DNA from: Pseudoalteromonas rubra
GTDB lineage: Bacteria > Pseudomonadota > Gammaproteobacteria > Enterobacterales > Alteromonadaceae
DNA length: 64,000 nucleotides
Assembly: GCF_005886805.2 (NCBI RefSeq)
Contig: NZ_CP045430.1
Location: forward strand, 992,001 to 1,056,000
Direction: 5' to 3'
Shown piece by piece: positions 1-9,294 of this stretch. A model generated the notes under the pieces. The model saw nothing but the letters and a program-made list of their open reading frames with translations, searched no databases and was not told the origin of the DNA. How positions within the stretch are numbered: position 1 is the first letter of the stretch; the number at the start of each line of letters is the position of its first letter. The translations under genes were made by a program, and so were the position numbers.

Positions 1-605
1 ATAAAGCGCTCTCGTAATACCAGGTATTCACCGCTGATCTGGCCGTCGTCGAGCATCACTATTTTACCATCACAGGCAATCAGTTGGCGGCCCAAAGCAC
101 TGCTGGCAAGCTCGAGTGGCTGCTCTGGGCTGGGTATGCCAGTAAGCAACACGGTCTGGGCGGGCTGATTGGCCATAACGACCCGCGCTTGCTCATCCAG
201 CACCAGTACCATGGCATCCATCTGATTAATGAACTTATTGAGCATCAGACGCGATTCCACCGCCTGGGTTTTATGATGGCTGAGGCTGTCTGCCAGCAGA
301 TTAACCTGACTGAGCAAATCAGACATGGCTTTATCGCCGCTCACCCGTCCTCGCATCGAATAATCCCCCATTGTCATGGCTTCAATCAGATTCGTTAAGG
401 TATGCAGCTGATGCGCCACCATGGCCTTGCTCGCCACCACCAGACAGATCAGCAATAAAGCAAACACAGTCGCAATAAATACCACCAAATAGCCATTCCA
501 GTTGGCCATATACAAGCCTGTCACCATCAACAGATAACAAGGCAGACAAATCGCGATAATCAAGCACTGCAAGTGCGTCAGGGCAAAACCAGAGACCTTG
601 CGCAT
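1..605 (-). CDS. Sensor histidine kinase, N-terminal part (cut by window edge)
   Basis: Translating the minus strand from an ATG at 605 gives an uninterrupted frame running off the window. The visible ~200 residues hold two hydrophobic segments (about 8-30 and 35-58), a HAMP-like linker (near 'TLTNLIEAMTMGDYSMRGRVSG') and the start of a PAS-like fold ('MDAMVLVLDEQARVVMAN'). The start lies 2 bases after the stop of the NtrC-type regulator, so the two are one operon and almost certainly a two-component pair. The kinase core (H, N and G boxes) is outside the window, so the kinase assignment is an inference from context and N-terminal architecture. Confidence 0.8.
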   Translation of the reverse strand, partial: MRKVSGFALTHLQCLIIAICLPCYLLMVTGLYMANWNGYLVVFIATVFALLLICLVVASKAMVAHQLHTLTNLIEAMTMGDYSMRGRVSGDKAMSDLLSQVNLLADSLSHHKTQAVESRLMLNKFINQMDAMVLVLDEQARVVMANQPAQTVLLTGIPSPEQPLELASSALGRQLIACDGKIVMLDDGQISGEYLVLRERF

Positions 606-607
606 TG

Positions 608-1990
608 CTATTCGGCCATACCAAACTTGGCCAACCTACGATAATAGCCGCTGCGGCTGAGCCCCAAAGAGCGAGCTGTTTCACTGGCATTACCCTGGTG
701 ATGACGTAGCCTCTGGCGCAGTACTGCTTGCTCGATTTCATCCAGCGTCAGGCTTGGATCGTCCACATTAGCCTCCGCAGGCTCCCCGGTTGTGATAGCC
801 AGATCGTCCGGGGTGATCTCGGCCGTACGACACACAAACAGCGCCCGCTCCAGGATATGGCGCAACTCGCGAATATTGCCAGGCCAGTCGTACTGACAAA
901 GCGCAGTGAGGGCTTGCTCACTCAGCTGCGGCACAGGTTTGTTGTACTTTGCTGCAAACTGGGTCAAAAAGCGTTCGCTCAGCGGACCAATGTCGGCCAC
1001 TCTTTCTCTGAGCGAAGGTACTCTGAGTTCCACCGTATTCAACCGATAGTAAAGATCCTGACGAAAACCACCCGATTGGATCTGCGCTGGCAAATCACCA
1101 TTGGTGGCCGAGATAACCCGGACATCAGCAACCTGTGACTGACTACTACCAACAGCCTCAAACCTGCGCTCTTCCAGCACGCTGAGTAACTTGGCCTGCT
1201 GAGACAGCGGAATATTGGCAATCTCATCCAGAAACAAGGTGCCATGGCGCGCCATTTCAAAACGGCCTGCTCTGGTGGCTTTGGCATCGGTAAAGGCCCC
1301 TTTGACATGGCCGAACATCTCACTCTCGAATAGGCTTTCTACTATCGCCCCCATGTTGGCCGTGACAAACGCCTGTTCAGCGCGCGCCGAACATCGGTGC
1401 ACATAAGCCGCCAGCATGCTTTTACCGGTACCGTTGTCGCCAGTCAGTAAGATGCTCATATCACTTTGAGCCAGTTGTTCAAGCTGAGTCAGCAACTGTT
1501 GCATCGGCCGTGAACAGGCCACAATCTCGCTGCGCTCCTGAGGATACGCGGCTTGCTGTAGCAACTGGTTTTGCTGTTTCAGCCGCTCATTTAACCCCTG
1601 TGACTGTGCAAGTGTGATATGGGTTTGCAAGGTGTGCAGCAAACGCTCGTTGTCCCAGGGTTTTTGCACAAAATCCTGAGCACCACTGCGCATCGCATCT
1701 ACCGCCAGTTCAATGGTCGCCCAGCCGGTCATCATCACTATCGGCAGGCGACTGTCTAGCTGTCTGAGTTCAGCTATCAGGGCAAGCCCTTCTTGTCCTG
1801 AGGTGGTGTCTTTGCCAAAGTTCATGTCCAGCAAAGCGCAGTCAAACGACCGCACTTTGACTTTTTCCAGCGCGGCCTGAGCCGTGGTAACACAACTCAC
1901 CTCATAGCCTTCGTCCTGCAACAAAAAAGACAAACCGGCAATGACGTTCATATCATCATCGGCGACCAGAATATGTTGTTTTGTGCTCAT
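608..1990 (-). CDS. NtrC-family sigma-54-dependent response regulator
   Basis: 460 residues in the classic three-part order. Receiver 5-120 has the acidic pocket DDD at 11-13, phospho-acceptor D55 and K110. The AAA+ domain (about 155-385) has Walker A GDNGTGKS (184-191) and GAFTDA (231-236), a one-residue variant of the sigma-54-contacting GAFTGA loop. A Fis-type helix-turn-helix lies at the C-terminus ('GNASETARSLGLSRSGYYRR'). It should activate sigma-54 promoters after phosphorylation by the kinase encoded just downstream. The efflux genes lie directly upstream on the same strand, and a sigma-54-like promoter sits before the first of them, so the probable target is its own operon. Confidence 0.95.
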   Translation of the reverse strand: MSTKQHILVADDDMNVIAGLSFLLQDEGYEVSCVTTAQAALEKVKVRSFDCALLDMNFGKDTTSGQEGLALIAELRQLDSRLPIVMMTGWATIELAVDAMRSGAQDFVQKPWDNERLLHTLQTHITLAQSQGLNERLKQQNQLLQQAAYPQERSEIVACSRPMQQLLTQLEQLAQSDMSILLTGDNGTGKSMLAAYVHRCSARAEQAFVTANMGAIVESLFESEMFGHVKGAFTDAKATRAGRFEMARHGTLFLDEIANIPLSQQAKLLSVLEERRFEAVGSSQSQVADVRVISATNGDLPAQIQSGGFRQDLYYRLNTVELRVPSLRERVADIGPLSERFLTQFAAKYNKPVPQLSEQALTALCQYDWPGNIRELRHILERALFVCRTAEITPDDLAITTGEPAEANVDDPSLTLDEIEQAVLRQRLRHHQGNASETARSLGLSRSGYYRRLAKFGMAE

Positions 1991-2023
1991 GCCAGTTCTT
2001 ATACTTCCTTCACTTTTATGGGA

Positions 2024-4450
2024 TTATTCATAACGCAGCGCTGCGCTCGGTTCAAGCTTAATCGCCCGTTTGATAGGCATATACACCGCCAGCAACACCA
2101 CAGCGCTTAGCGCAGCACTTACCGCCACAGCCAAAGCATAATAGGCACCAACGGGGAATAAACCCTCAGTAAACTTCTGAAAACCCATCGCTAACAAAGC
2201 AAACAGCAGCAATGCCAGCCCAAGGCCAATCACCAGCTGAACCGCCCCCTGACGCATAAACAACCCCACAATAATACTGTCACGTGCGCCCACGGCACGA
2301 CGAATGCCAATTTCATGCGTGCGTTGTGCCACGGCATTGGCTGTCAGGCCATAAATACCAATCACCGCGAGCACCAATGCAAAGCCGCCGGTTGCAAAGG
2401 TTAATTGAGAAATAAACTTCATCGACTCGCGCATTTTATCGCGATTTTTAATGGCCGGCATTACCGTCTGCGTAACCTCCAGATTAGGCGCAATTTTGTA
2501 CATCGCCTGATAGAAGATTTCGTCAGCATTGCGGGTGCCGGGCAAAATGCGATACGACAGCTTTTGCAGAGTTTGCACGAACTGACTACCACTGATGTAA
2601 ATTTCATCGGCTGAGTCCAGCTTGCCAAACAAAGATTTCGGGTTCATTAGGTTCGAGACCACACCCACCACAAACACTTGCTGATTTTTGCCCTCCAGTT
2701 CCATGGTAAAGTGCTGCTCCAGTGCGGATTGTCCCGGCCAGTAACGCTGTGCCATAGAGTCACTGATGATCACCACCTTGCGCTTATCCATGGTATCGCC
2801 GAGGTTAAATAAACGCCCTTCGAGTAGCTTAACCCCGGTGGCCTGGAAATCCCCCAACATCGAAATCGTGTCAATTTCAGTGCCCGTTTGCCCATCCCCA
2901 TAGGCATTGTCGGCAAAAAAGACGTTGCTTGGGCCTAACCATTGGGCCACCGATACGTGCGTGACTGCGTTGTGATTTTGCACCTCATTCATCAGTACAT
3001 AGGTCAGGTTAAGACGCTGTTGTGGGCTGGGATACTCGTGTTCTGGGGTATTGTAACGCGTGCTCATCACATTCTGATAATCATCGCCCAGGTCAAGATT
3101 AACAAATTTATTGGCGATCAGTGCTGATATCGAGCCTATCAACATTAACAAAGCCACTAAAAAGACCTGAGTGGTTACCAGAACACGAGACAAGCGACCA
3201 GCTTTGCGACTTTGCGCTCCTCGGGTGCCATCTCTGAGCGTGGCATTGATATCCTGACGCGTACTGCGCCAGGCAGGCAAAAAGACCGCCAGCATTACGG
3301 TACTCAGCATATAGGCCAGCGCCATCAATAAGGTTGCCCCATCAAGCCCATATTGCCACCAAAACAGACCAGCCCCAGGTAACCAGGAACGCAGCGCCAC
3401 ATTAACATAATCCAGAAGTGCACCAACCAGGCAAACACTCAAAAATGTCCCCAACAGAGTGATTAACACGCCTTCCCACATTAACTGGCTGATCAGGCGC
3501 CCGGAGCTTGCCCCCAGCGCGTTACGAATAGCGGTCTCTTTTTGCTTTTCGAGAATTCTGGCCAGCAACAGGTTGCCCACATTGATACAGGCCAGCAGTA
3601 GCACTACCCAGGAAACCGCACTCAGAAAGAAAAACACCGTGGCGCCCTCTCCGCCAGTTTGCGCCATCTGAAAGGTGAGGATGCGCGCCTGTTTTTGTAC
3701 CGGCTCCATGCCATAACTCTGCTGATTTTGCAGTTGCAGGGTACGCAGTATTTGCGTCATTTCGCGCTCAGCCGTGGCTATTTCAACACCTTCTTTGAGG
3801 CGAATATACGCATTAAACTGCTCGCTCATCGGGGCTTGCGCATCAAGTACCTTGTCGGGCAGGGGTAACCAGATACGTGCAATATGTGGAAAACGATACC
3901 CCTTGGGCATGATCCCCACCACTTCGGTCTGTACACCATTAAGCTCTATGGCCTGACCCAACATTTGCGGATCCCGGTTAAACTCATCCTCCCAGACCTC
4001 TTCACTGATCACCGCCACAGCAGGGGCGCCTGGCAGGCTGTCCTGAGCATTAAGCGTGCGCCCTGTCAGGGGTTTTATACGGCTGAATTCAAAAAAGCCT
4101 CCCTGAACCGCAGCACCAAAAAAGTTACGGCCTGCTTCGCCTTTACTCATCCGCACGTCCTGATCGCGAAAGATCCCCAATTCAGAGAAGGCCTGTGCAC
4201 CTTGTCTCAGGGCCTGAAACTCGTTGGCAGTGGGCATATCGAATTCGCCATCGTTATAAACTACCAGGCGTTTTGCTGACTCGCCCTCTGGCAAAGGCAG
4301 CGCTTTGTAGATAGTGGTATACAAAAATGAAAACGTGAACAGGGCTATCGACAGGCCACCAAGCAGCACCCCCAGTGTCATCACGGTAAACTTGGGCGAC
4401 TTATAAAGCTGACGCAGTGCGTATTTTAGGTCCAGCAACATGGCCATCAT
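2024..4450 (-). CDS. MacB/FtsX-type ABC transporter permease, duplicated
   Basis: 808 residues with one N-terminal membrane segment (about 20-45), a periplasmic MacB-like domain, three membrane helices (about 275-410), a second periplasmic domain and three more C-terminal helices. The two FtsX halves each carry the typical '(R)NALGAS' / 'RRAVGARDS' loop, so this is the double-length permease form rather than the ~400-residue LolC/MacB length. It overlaps the ATPase gene by 4 bases (translational coupling). Together with the ATPase and membrane-fusion protein it would form a MacAB-like tripartite exporter; the substrate cannot be read from sequence. Confidence 0.9.
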   Translation of the reverse strand: MMAMLLDLKYALRQLYKSPKFTVMTLGVLLGGLSIALFTFSFLYTTIYKALPLPEGESAKRLVVYNDGEFDMPTANEFQALRQGAQAFSELGIFRDQDVRMSKGEAGRNFFGAAVQGGFFEFSRIKPLTGRTLNAQDSLPGAPAVAVISEEVWEDEFNRDPQMLGQAIELNGVQTEVVGIMPKGYRFPHIARIWLPLPDKVLDAQAPMSEQFNAYIRLKEGVEIATAEREMTQILRTLQLQNQQSYGMEPVQKQARILTFQMAQTGGEGATVFFFLSAVSWVVLLLACINVGNLLLARILEKQKETAIRNALGASSGRLISQLMWEGVLITLLGTFLSVCLVGALLDYVNVALRSWLPGAGLFWWQYGLDGATLLMALAYMLSTVMLAVFLPAWRSTRQDINATLRDGTRGAQSRKAGRLSRVLVTTQVFLVALLMLIGSISALIANKFVNLDLGDDYQNVMSTRYNTPEHEYPSPQQRLNLTYVLMNEVQNHNAVTHVSVAQWLGPSNVFFADNAYGDGQTGTEIDTISMLGDFQATGVKLLEGRLFNLGDTMDKRKVVIISDSMAQRYWPGQSALEQHFTMELEGKNQQVFVVGVVSNLMNPKSLFGKLDSADEIYISGSQFVQTLQKLSYRILPGTRNADEIFYQAMYKIAPNLEVTQTVMPAIKNRDKMRESMKFISQLTFATGGFALVLAVIGIYGLTANAVAQRTHEIGIRRAVGARDSIIVGLFMRQGAVQLVIGLGLALLLFALLAMGFQKFTEGLFPVGAYYALAVAVSAALSAVVLLAVYMPIKRAIKLEPSAALRYE

Positions 4451-5184
4451 AACGCCTCCAGATCCAACGCGTTGTGTGCCACTGGCTGCGAAGTCTGTGT
4501 ATTACGGGTGTCTCCTACCAGGCGGCCATCAAACATTTCCAGGCTGCGCTGCGCACGCAATGCCGACGCAGGGTCATGGGTTACCATGCAAATGGTTGCG
4601 CCTTCGCTATGCAACTTGTCGAACAACGTCAGCACCGCCATGGCGTTTTTAGAATCCAGGTTACCTGTGGGCTCATCGGCCAGAATAATGGCAGGGTCAT
4701 TCACTAATGCCCTGGCAACGGCAACGCGTTGCTGCTGACCACCGGATAGCTGGGATGGGAAATGCGCAGTACGATGACTCATTTCGACTTTCTCAAGCAC
4801 TTCCTGCGCCTTGGCCTGCATTTCCTTGCGGCGGATCCCGGACTGATAGCTCAAAGGCAACATGACGTTTTCTGCTACCGTGAGGTCAGAAATGAGATTG
4901 AACGACTGAAATACAAAGCCAATTTGCTTACTGCGGATGGATGCCCGCTGATCGCGCGACAACCGGGATACATCCTGATTGCTCAGTATATAGTGCCCCT
5001 GTGTGGGTGCATCCAGCAATCCCAGCAAGGACAACAGGGTTGACTTACCGCACCCGGATTGCCCGGTCAGGGCCACATACTCACCCTCTGTGATGCTCAG
5101 GTTAATGCCGTGCAATGCCTGAGTTTCTATTTCATCGGTATAAAAACTTTTACTGATATTTTCTAATCTTATGAGTGCGCTCAT
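4447..5184 (-). CDS. ABC transporter ATP-binding protein (MacB/LolD type)
   Basis: The chosen start is the internal ATG at 5184 (MSALIRLENISKSF), because GGAG lies 6 bases upstream of it; a longer frame to 5220 exists but has no such site. About 245 residues with Walker A GQSGCGKST, Q-loop 'FVFQSFNLISDLTVAEN', signature LSGGQQQRVAVARAL, Walker B ILADEPTG and the H-loop 'VTHDP'. This is the LolD/MacB-like ATPase class that works with FtsX permeases. It sits between the membrane-fusion gene and the permease, overlapping the latter by 4 bases. Confidence 0.93.
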   Translation of the reverse strand: MSALIRLENISKSFYTDEIETQALHGINLSITEGEYVALTGQSGCGKSTLLSLLGLLDAPTQGHYILSNQDVSRLSRDQRASIRSKQIGFVFQSFNLISDLTVAENVMLPLSYQSGIRRKEMQAKAQEVLEKVEMSHRTAHFPSQLSGGQQQRVAVARALVNDPAIILADEPTGNLDSKNAMAVLTLFDKLHSEGATICMVTHDPASALRAQRSLEMFDGRLVGDTRNTQTSQPVAHNALDLEAL

Positions 5185-5281
5185 GAATGACTCCATTTCA
5201 GAGCCAACAGGGTGCAGCAAACAGCCACTGTTGGCAAGGTTAAGGCGTAACGGCCTGCTTGTTTCTTCTAGTAGAAACGCA

Positions 5282-6538
5282 TTAATTCAGCTTGATTTCG
5301 GCATGATCCTGCCAGTCACTGCTGTCGGATATAATCACTTCGTCCCCGGCGCTTAGCCCAGACACGATCTGCACCCGATTGACAGACACCTGACCCAGGG
5401 CCACCGCCGTTTTGTGAGCAAAACGTCCAGCCTGATCGAGTTTATAGAGCTGGATCCGGCTGGATTTGGGTGCATAAGTTGGACGGCGGACATACAATGT
5501 ATTGCTCAGATGGCTGACCTGAACCTGTGCGTCTACCGTCAGCTCAGGACGGGCATCCGCAGGCAGACTGTCGGGTAACGCAACATCCACCAATACCATG
5601 CCATTTTCCACTGCGGGGTCTATGCGTGTGACCATGCCGGTTATTTCATTATTTCGGGTATCCAGCGTCACGCTTTGGCCAATCTGAATATCCTGAACCC
5701 TGACTTCCGGTACTTGCAACTCGGCGTATAAATTCTGTTGCGATGCCAGCAATGCGATGCTGCCGCCCAGGCTCACCTGCTCACCCAGCTCCAGCGAAAT
5801 TTGCTGTACGACACCGCTTTTATCTGCACGTACCTGCAAAGCATCAACCTGTTCCTGCATGCGCCTGAGATTATTCTCCAGCAGGCCAAAACGGGCAGTT
5901 TGTGCGGCTTTGGTAGCTTCAATTTCAGCGCGCATTTTGAGCGCCTTTTGCTTAGCGGCCTGCCACTTTTGTTGCTCACGCTTTACTGCCAGCTGACTTT
6001 TTTGATAATCCAGTTGAGACACAGTGGCATTGCCTTGCTCAATCAACAGGGTTTCGGCGTCGAGTTTTAGCTTTTCTGCCTGATAACCCAGATCTGCCGA
6101 AACCACCTGATTGTCGAGTTCGACCAGTTGAGATTCCAGCGCCACAATGGTGGCGTTATTTTCAGCTTTAGCGGCTTCTTGCTCCCAACGCGCCTGCTCA
6201 AGTTCTCGTTGCAACTGCGGATTAGATAACTTGAGTAGCAATTGCCCGACTTCGACCTCAGCACCCGCTTTAACTAGCACCTGCTCTACCCGACCGGATA
6301 CCTGCGCTGCCACCCAACGGATCTCTGCGGGCTTTAGCACACCGGTAGCCCGAACATTGATTTGAAAGTCGCCCTGCTCCACCTTCGCCGTGACCACAGT
6401 TTCCCGATCCACGAAATAAGATGCATCACCGGTGAACTCCTGCATTGCCAAGTAACCCAAAGCCAGCGCGACAACCGGCAGCAAATAACCCAGTTTTTTC
6501 CAGCGCACTGGCTGTGTAAGATTTCTTTGTATGTCCAT
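5282..6538 (-). CDS. Efflux membrane-fusion protein (HlyD/MacA family)
   Basis: 418 residues: N-terminal membrane anchor (about 15-32), biotinyl-lipoyl-like half ('VSGRVEQVLVKAGAEVEVGQLLLKL'), a long Ala/Glu/Gln-rich coiled-coil hairpin (about 105-235), the second lipoyl half ('ADKSGVVQQISLELGEQVSLGGS') and beta-barrel/membrane-proximal domains. It links the inner-membrane ABC permease to an outer-membrane channel. It is the first gene of the minus-strand operon, 31 bases behind the predicted sigma-54 promoter region. No TolC-type gene is in view. Confidence 0.92.
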   Translation of the reverse strand: MDIQRNLTQPVRWKKLGYLLPVVALALGYLAMQEFTGDASYFVDRETVVTAKVEQGDFQINVRATGVLKPAEIRWVAAQVSGRVEQVLVKAGAEVEVGQLLLKLSNPQLQRELEQARWEQEAAKAENNATIVALESQLVELDNQVVSADLGYQAEKLKLDAETLLIEQGNATVSQLDYQKSQLAVKREQQKWQAAKQKALKMRAEIEATKAAQTARFGLLENNLRRMQEQVDALQVRADKSGVVQQISLELGEQVSLGGSIALLASQQNLYAELQVPEVRVQDIQIGQSVTLDTRNNEITGMVTRIDPAVENGMVLVDVALPDSLPADARPELTVDAQVQVSHLSNTLYVRRPTYAPKSSRIQLYKLDQAGRFAHKTAVALGQVSVNRVQIVSGLSAGDEVIISDSSDWQDHAEIKLN

Positions 6539-6581
6539 CTGCTTTTCCCTTCTGTTATTGGGTCTGGTTTGCAGAGGGTGT

Positions 6582-6598
6582 TACAAGGGATGTGCCAG
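6582..6598 (-). promoter_or_regulatory. Sigma-54 (-24/-12) promoter of the efflux operon
   Basis: On the minus strand the sequence reads TGGCAC, five bases, TTGTA, one mismatch from the consensus TGGCAC-N5-TTGCA. It lies about 45-60 bases before the membrane-fusion start, which fits a short leader. An NtrC-type activator encoded in the same operon supports the call. Confidence 0.7.
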
Positions 6599-6703
6599 AT
6601 TTAAAACTAATTTATATCATTGTTTTTCCTGTTGTTTATTTTTTGTGTTGTGAGATAGATTTAAGAGGTGTGCCAGTTGTGACACAGGTGAAACAGACAG
6701 ATG

Positions 6704-6719
6704 TGTCGAAATTGAGACA
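6704..6719. promoter_or_regulatory. Candidate activator binding site (TGTC-N8-GACA)
   Basis: A perfect inverted repeat TGTC-gaaattga-GACA lies about 105 bases upstream of the -24/-12 element. A further TGTGACACA palindrome-like stretch lies at about 6678-6686. Their position suits an upstream activating sequence for the NtrC-type regulator; assignment is by position and symmetry only. Confidence 0.4.
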
Positions 6720-6792
6720 GGGTTTTTAAGCGCTCAGTGAAGGAAGCTCAGCAACGGTAAAGCCTCCCTCTCCCTAAGCCAGGTAAGTATCA

Positions 6793-7065
6793 TTAAACGC
6801 TCAACAGGCGAGTGATATCCGAGAGAAAACTGCTCAATGCCTTAGGCGAGATATTATGGATATCAAACGTATCTTGAGCCAGTAAGACTTTAAAGCTGCC
6901 TTGCTCAGGCAGAGCTGCCTGGTTAACTGTACCCGGCTTTTTTACCGCTAACGCTTGGCCGTTTGCGTACTCGCCCGCATTGTTCTGCCAACAGCTTTGC
7001 ACTGTTTTTTGCTCTTTATTTTGCAAGTGGACGGGAGGCTGTCCTGAGCCGTTTTCCAGTTTCAT
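6793..7065 (-). CDS. Small hypothetical protein, 90 aa
   Basis: The frame opens with ATG behind a good ribosome site (AAGGAA, 6 bases). The product is soluble, Gln/Asn-rich in its first half and ends 'SFLSDITRLLSV'. It has no signal peptide, membrane segment or family I recognise. It is divergent from the secreted-protein gene at 7183. Kept mainly because of the ribosome site. Confidence 0.45.
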   Translation of the reverse strand: MKLENGSGQPPVHLQNKEQKTVQSCWQNNAGEYANGQALAVKKPGTVNQAALPEQGSFKVLLAQDTFDIHNISPKALSSFLSDITRLLSV

Positions 7066-7182
7066 CTATATTCCTTATAAATCTGTCAAGATTCCCCTCA
7101 TGTCGGCGCCAAACAGGTTTGTTTTTCACTGTATTTTGACATATGGTTATAATTGGTGTGAAGACCTTCATTGGGATAAAAA

Positions 7183-7524
7183 ATGATAGCAAGAATAGCT
7201 TTACCTTTATTTTTTTTATCATCAAGCGCGTTTGCAGGAAGCTCCACGTTTAAAGGAACAATCGACTCTATCGTATGTCATGCGGATAATATATCGCCAA
7301 TCTGCCATGTTAAAGTCAATGGTACTCCGGCAAATTTAGGTTGTGGAACTTCAAGTTGGCACTACACATTTGACGCCACCACTACAGAGGGACAAAACTT
7401 CCTGTCTATTCTTCTAGCTGCTCAATTATCAGGTAAAACCATTAGTCTTGCTGGGCAAGGTACGTGTAACTTAACTGGAGGTAGTGCTGATTTAAGGCAT
7501 GTGATTATTACCACTGCAAATTGA
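7183..7524 (+). CDS. Small secreted protein of the 'AA..SGK' family, copy 1
   Basis: 113 residues: Sec signal peptide (1-18, cleavage after AFA), then a compact domain with three or four Cys and the pattern 'FLSILLAAQLSGKTISLAGQGTC'. The same layout (signal peptide, mid-chain Cys, an 'AA..xGK' helix end followed by a short beta strand and a late Cys) recurs at 10325, 16262, 38242, 47164 and 50348. Likely a periplasmic or secreted small beta protein. An OB-fold or toxin-B-subunit resemblance is possible but not shown here; function unknown. Confidence 0.75.
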   Translation: MIARIALPLFFLSSSAFAGSSTFKGTIDSIVCHADNISPICHVKVNGTPANLGCGTSSWHYTFDATTTEGQNFLSILLAAQLSGKTISLAGQGTCNLTGGSADLRHVIITTAN

Positions 7525-7827
7525 CACTGACATGGCGTCAAAGAATTTCAAAAACCTAGAGGGACATAATCGCAGACACCCACCATATCATTATTACCGC
7601 GGACACGGCAGGTTCAACTTGGAAGTGCACAAGCTACAAGTGGCTGTGCTTTCAAAACATACCAAGGGTGAGTGTCCTCCAAAAATCAATCGTATCCGGG
7701 TGAAAAATCACAGGCATTGGCTTTGCCGTTGATATAGCACAAATGTGATTCGCGTAGCTTGCCTCTGAATGTGCTAGAACAATACCGCGATTCTGTAACC
7801 TGGCACCTGATCCGAGCAACTTAGATT
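7525..7827. other. Gene-poor gap with possible coding remnant
   Basis: No convincing gene. One plus-strand frame (about 7567-7695) reads 'DIIADTHHIIITADTAGSTW', which echoes the 3' end of the preceding gene (ADLRHVIITTAN) and may be a decayed second copy; it has no start or ribosome site. Confidence 0.25.
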
Positions 7828-8205
7828 TTATTCAAGCTTGTCACATGATGTACTGAGATTATGATTTATCTGTTTTATAAATCGTAGAAAGCCAGTGTCT
7901 GTTTTATAACTTACCGACACACAACCAGGAAATACAGTAACTGAAAAAGCAGAGCTATGATAAGTTGCACCTGCAATTTGCGTATTCCAGTCTCTCATCC
8001 AACCTCTGGTATTTGAATGGAGCCAGTCAACTATTTCACTGTACTCAGGGTCTGCGCCCGTTATGACTTTTCCGCAGTATTGAAACGCGTTAGGAATAAA
8101 ACCAACTTCAACCTGTTGACCTCGAAAATAAAGTAGATATCCTGTCGTTGCTGCTATCAGCACCAGTACGAACAATCCGGTTACTATTTTCACCAAAATA
8201 TTCAT
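7828..8205 (-). CDS. Hypothetical membrane-anchored protein, 125 aa
   Basis: A single N-terminal hydrophobic segment (about 5-27, uncleaved anchor or signal) is followed by a ~95-residue periplasmic domain containing three Cys (Y-C-G, P-G-C-V, T-S-C-D) and aromatic motifs such as 'RGWMRDWNTQ'. I recognise no family. It lies 28 bases after the TonB-like gene on the same strand and may be co-transcribed. Confidence 0.6.
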   Translation of the reverse strand: MNILVKIVTGLFVLVLIAATTGYLLYFRGQQVEVGFIPNAFQYCGKVITGADPEYSEIVDWLHSNTRGWMRDWNTQIAGATYHSSAFSVTVFPGCVSVSYKTDTGFLRFIKQINHNLSTSCDKLE

Positions 8206-8233
8206 AGCACAGCTGTGAGCTTATTTTTCATTG

Positions 8234-8602
8234 CTACAGCTCAAAGCTTACTTTTTGAGGCAACATAAATTCCATTGTTAATGCGTAACCTTTTAAACCA
8301 CACTTAGAAAAGCCATCTCTGGGTAATAGAGGTGTGAATTTTGAGCGTGCGATCATATCCAAAACAACCGATTTTGGTACTTCCATTGGTTGAATGTCCG
8401 TAATGACGATCTTCTCAATTTTTCCCCTGTAGTCTACGTCCAGCTCAAATGAGACTTCACCCATCATGAGCCTGCTCGAGAATTCTTTTTGGAATTTGGG
8501 AATTGCCTGATGGGAAACCTTCAGTGCTAAATCTTTATCGCATGGAATACATGCTAATGTGGATAAACTCACGAATGACATCAAAAATAAAATGAACCTC
8601 AT
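8234..8602 (-). CDS. Secreted TonB C-terminal-like domain protein
   Basis: 122 residues with a Sec signal peptide (1-17, ending TLA-C, so lipidation at C18 is possible). The body resembles the TonB C-terminal fold: 'GEVSFELDVDYRGKIEKIVITDIQP' followed by 'LDMIARSKFTP', the usual strand-strand-helix order. It lacks the cytoplasmic/membrane anchor and Pro-rich linker of true TonB, so it is a stand-alone periplasmic TonB-like module, not the energy transducer itself. Confidence 0.65.
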   Translation of the reverse strand: MRFILFLMSFVSLSTLACIPCDKDLALKVSHQAIPKFQKEFSSRLMMGEVSFELDVDYRGKIEKIVITDIQPMEVPKSVVLDMIARSKFTPLLPRDGFSKCGLKGYALTMEFMLPQKVSFEL

Positions 8603-8738
8603 AAATGACCTCTTGGCATAACCATGTTGTCACTGGCAAAATGTGGCTTTCTGACAACCTGCAGTTTGACCACAACAACCTCAATTCCTATGTGAATTTA
8701 CTTACTTCACCCAAAAAACCTTTGTATTTACTGAACCA

Positions 8739-9158
8739 TTAAAACTCTACACCAACGATCAGCTCGATAGGAAACTCTCTGTCTTCCTGGCATACAGCTA
8801 AAAAGAGGATGTACTCTTCTTTCTCCCAAATTACAGAATAAAAAGAGCAGGGGACATAAAAGCCCTCGTCGTCTTCCTCAGCGAGATAACCTCCCTCTTC
8901 TTCGTTTTCTTCTGCATCATCAAAAACAGCCAAATCATCGACTATTTTAGGCGTGCCAAATTCAACTTTTAACTCGTTTTCAAACTGACCTAGTAAAACT
9001 GAATATTCTCTCATGATCGAAGCTATCAGCTGGTCATCATGTTGCTCATCTTCTTCCTTTAAATACCGTGACTTGACAATTTCATAGTCAGCCGTATTGG
9101 CTTTTATTAGACCATTAACCAAGTTAGTTATGTCTTCTGGGATATTACACTCTTCCAT
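8739..9158 (-). CDS. Acidic hypothetical protein, 139 aa
   Basis: A very acidic soluble protein; residues about 70-100 are almost all Asp/Glu ('FDDAEENEEEGGYLAEEDDEG'-like). No signal peptide. A TTTAAAGGAA-type ribosome site precedes the ATG. Small acidic cytosolic proteins beside other orphan genes are often immunity proteins, but nothing here names a partner toxin. Confidence 0.55.
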   Translation of the reverse strand: MEECNIPEDITNLVNGLIKANTADYEIVKSRYLKEEDEQHDDQLIASIMREYSVLLGQFENELKVEFGTPKIVDDLAVFDDAEENEEEGGYLAEEDDEGFYVPCSFYSVIWEKEEYILFLAVCQEDREFPIELIVGVEF

Positions 9159-9294
9159 AAACTATTCCTTTAACCTTCAAGCACAACGCCCACATTAAGT
9201 ATCCACCATAGGTATCAAAAAACTGGGCACTTACTGACAACACCATTCTAAAAATCAACGGTTATTAAGAATTATGACATTGATATCAATTCCA

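Noticed and set aside
382..741. Minus-strand frame across the regulator/kinase junction
   Set aside because: It overlaps both the regulator end and kinase start in another frame and has a mixed composition.
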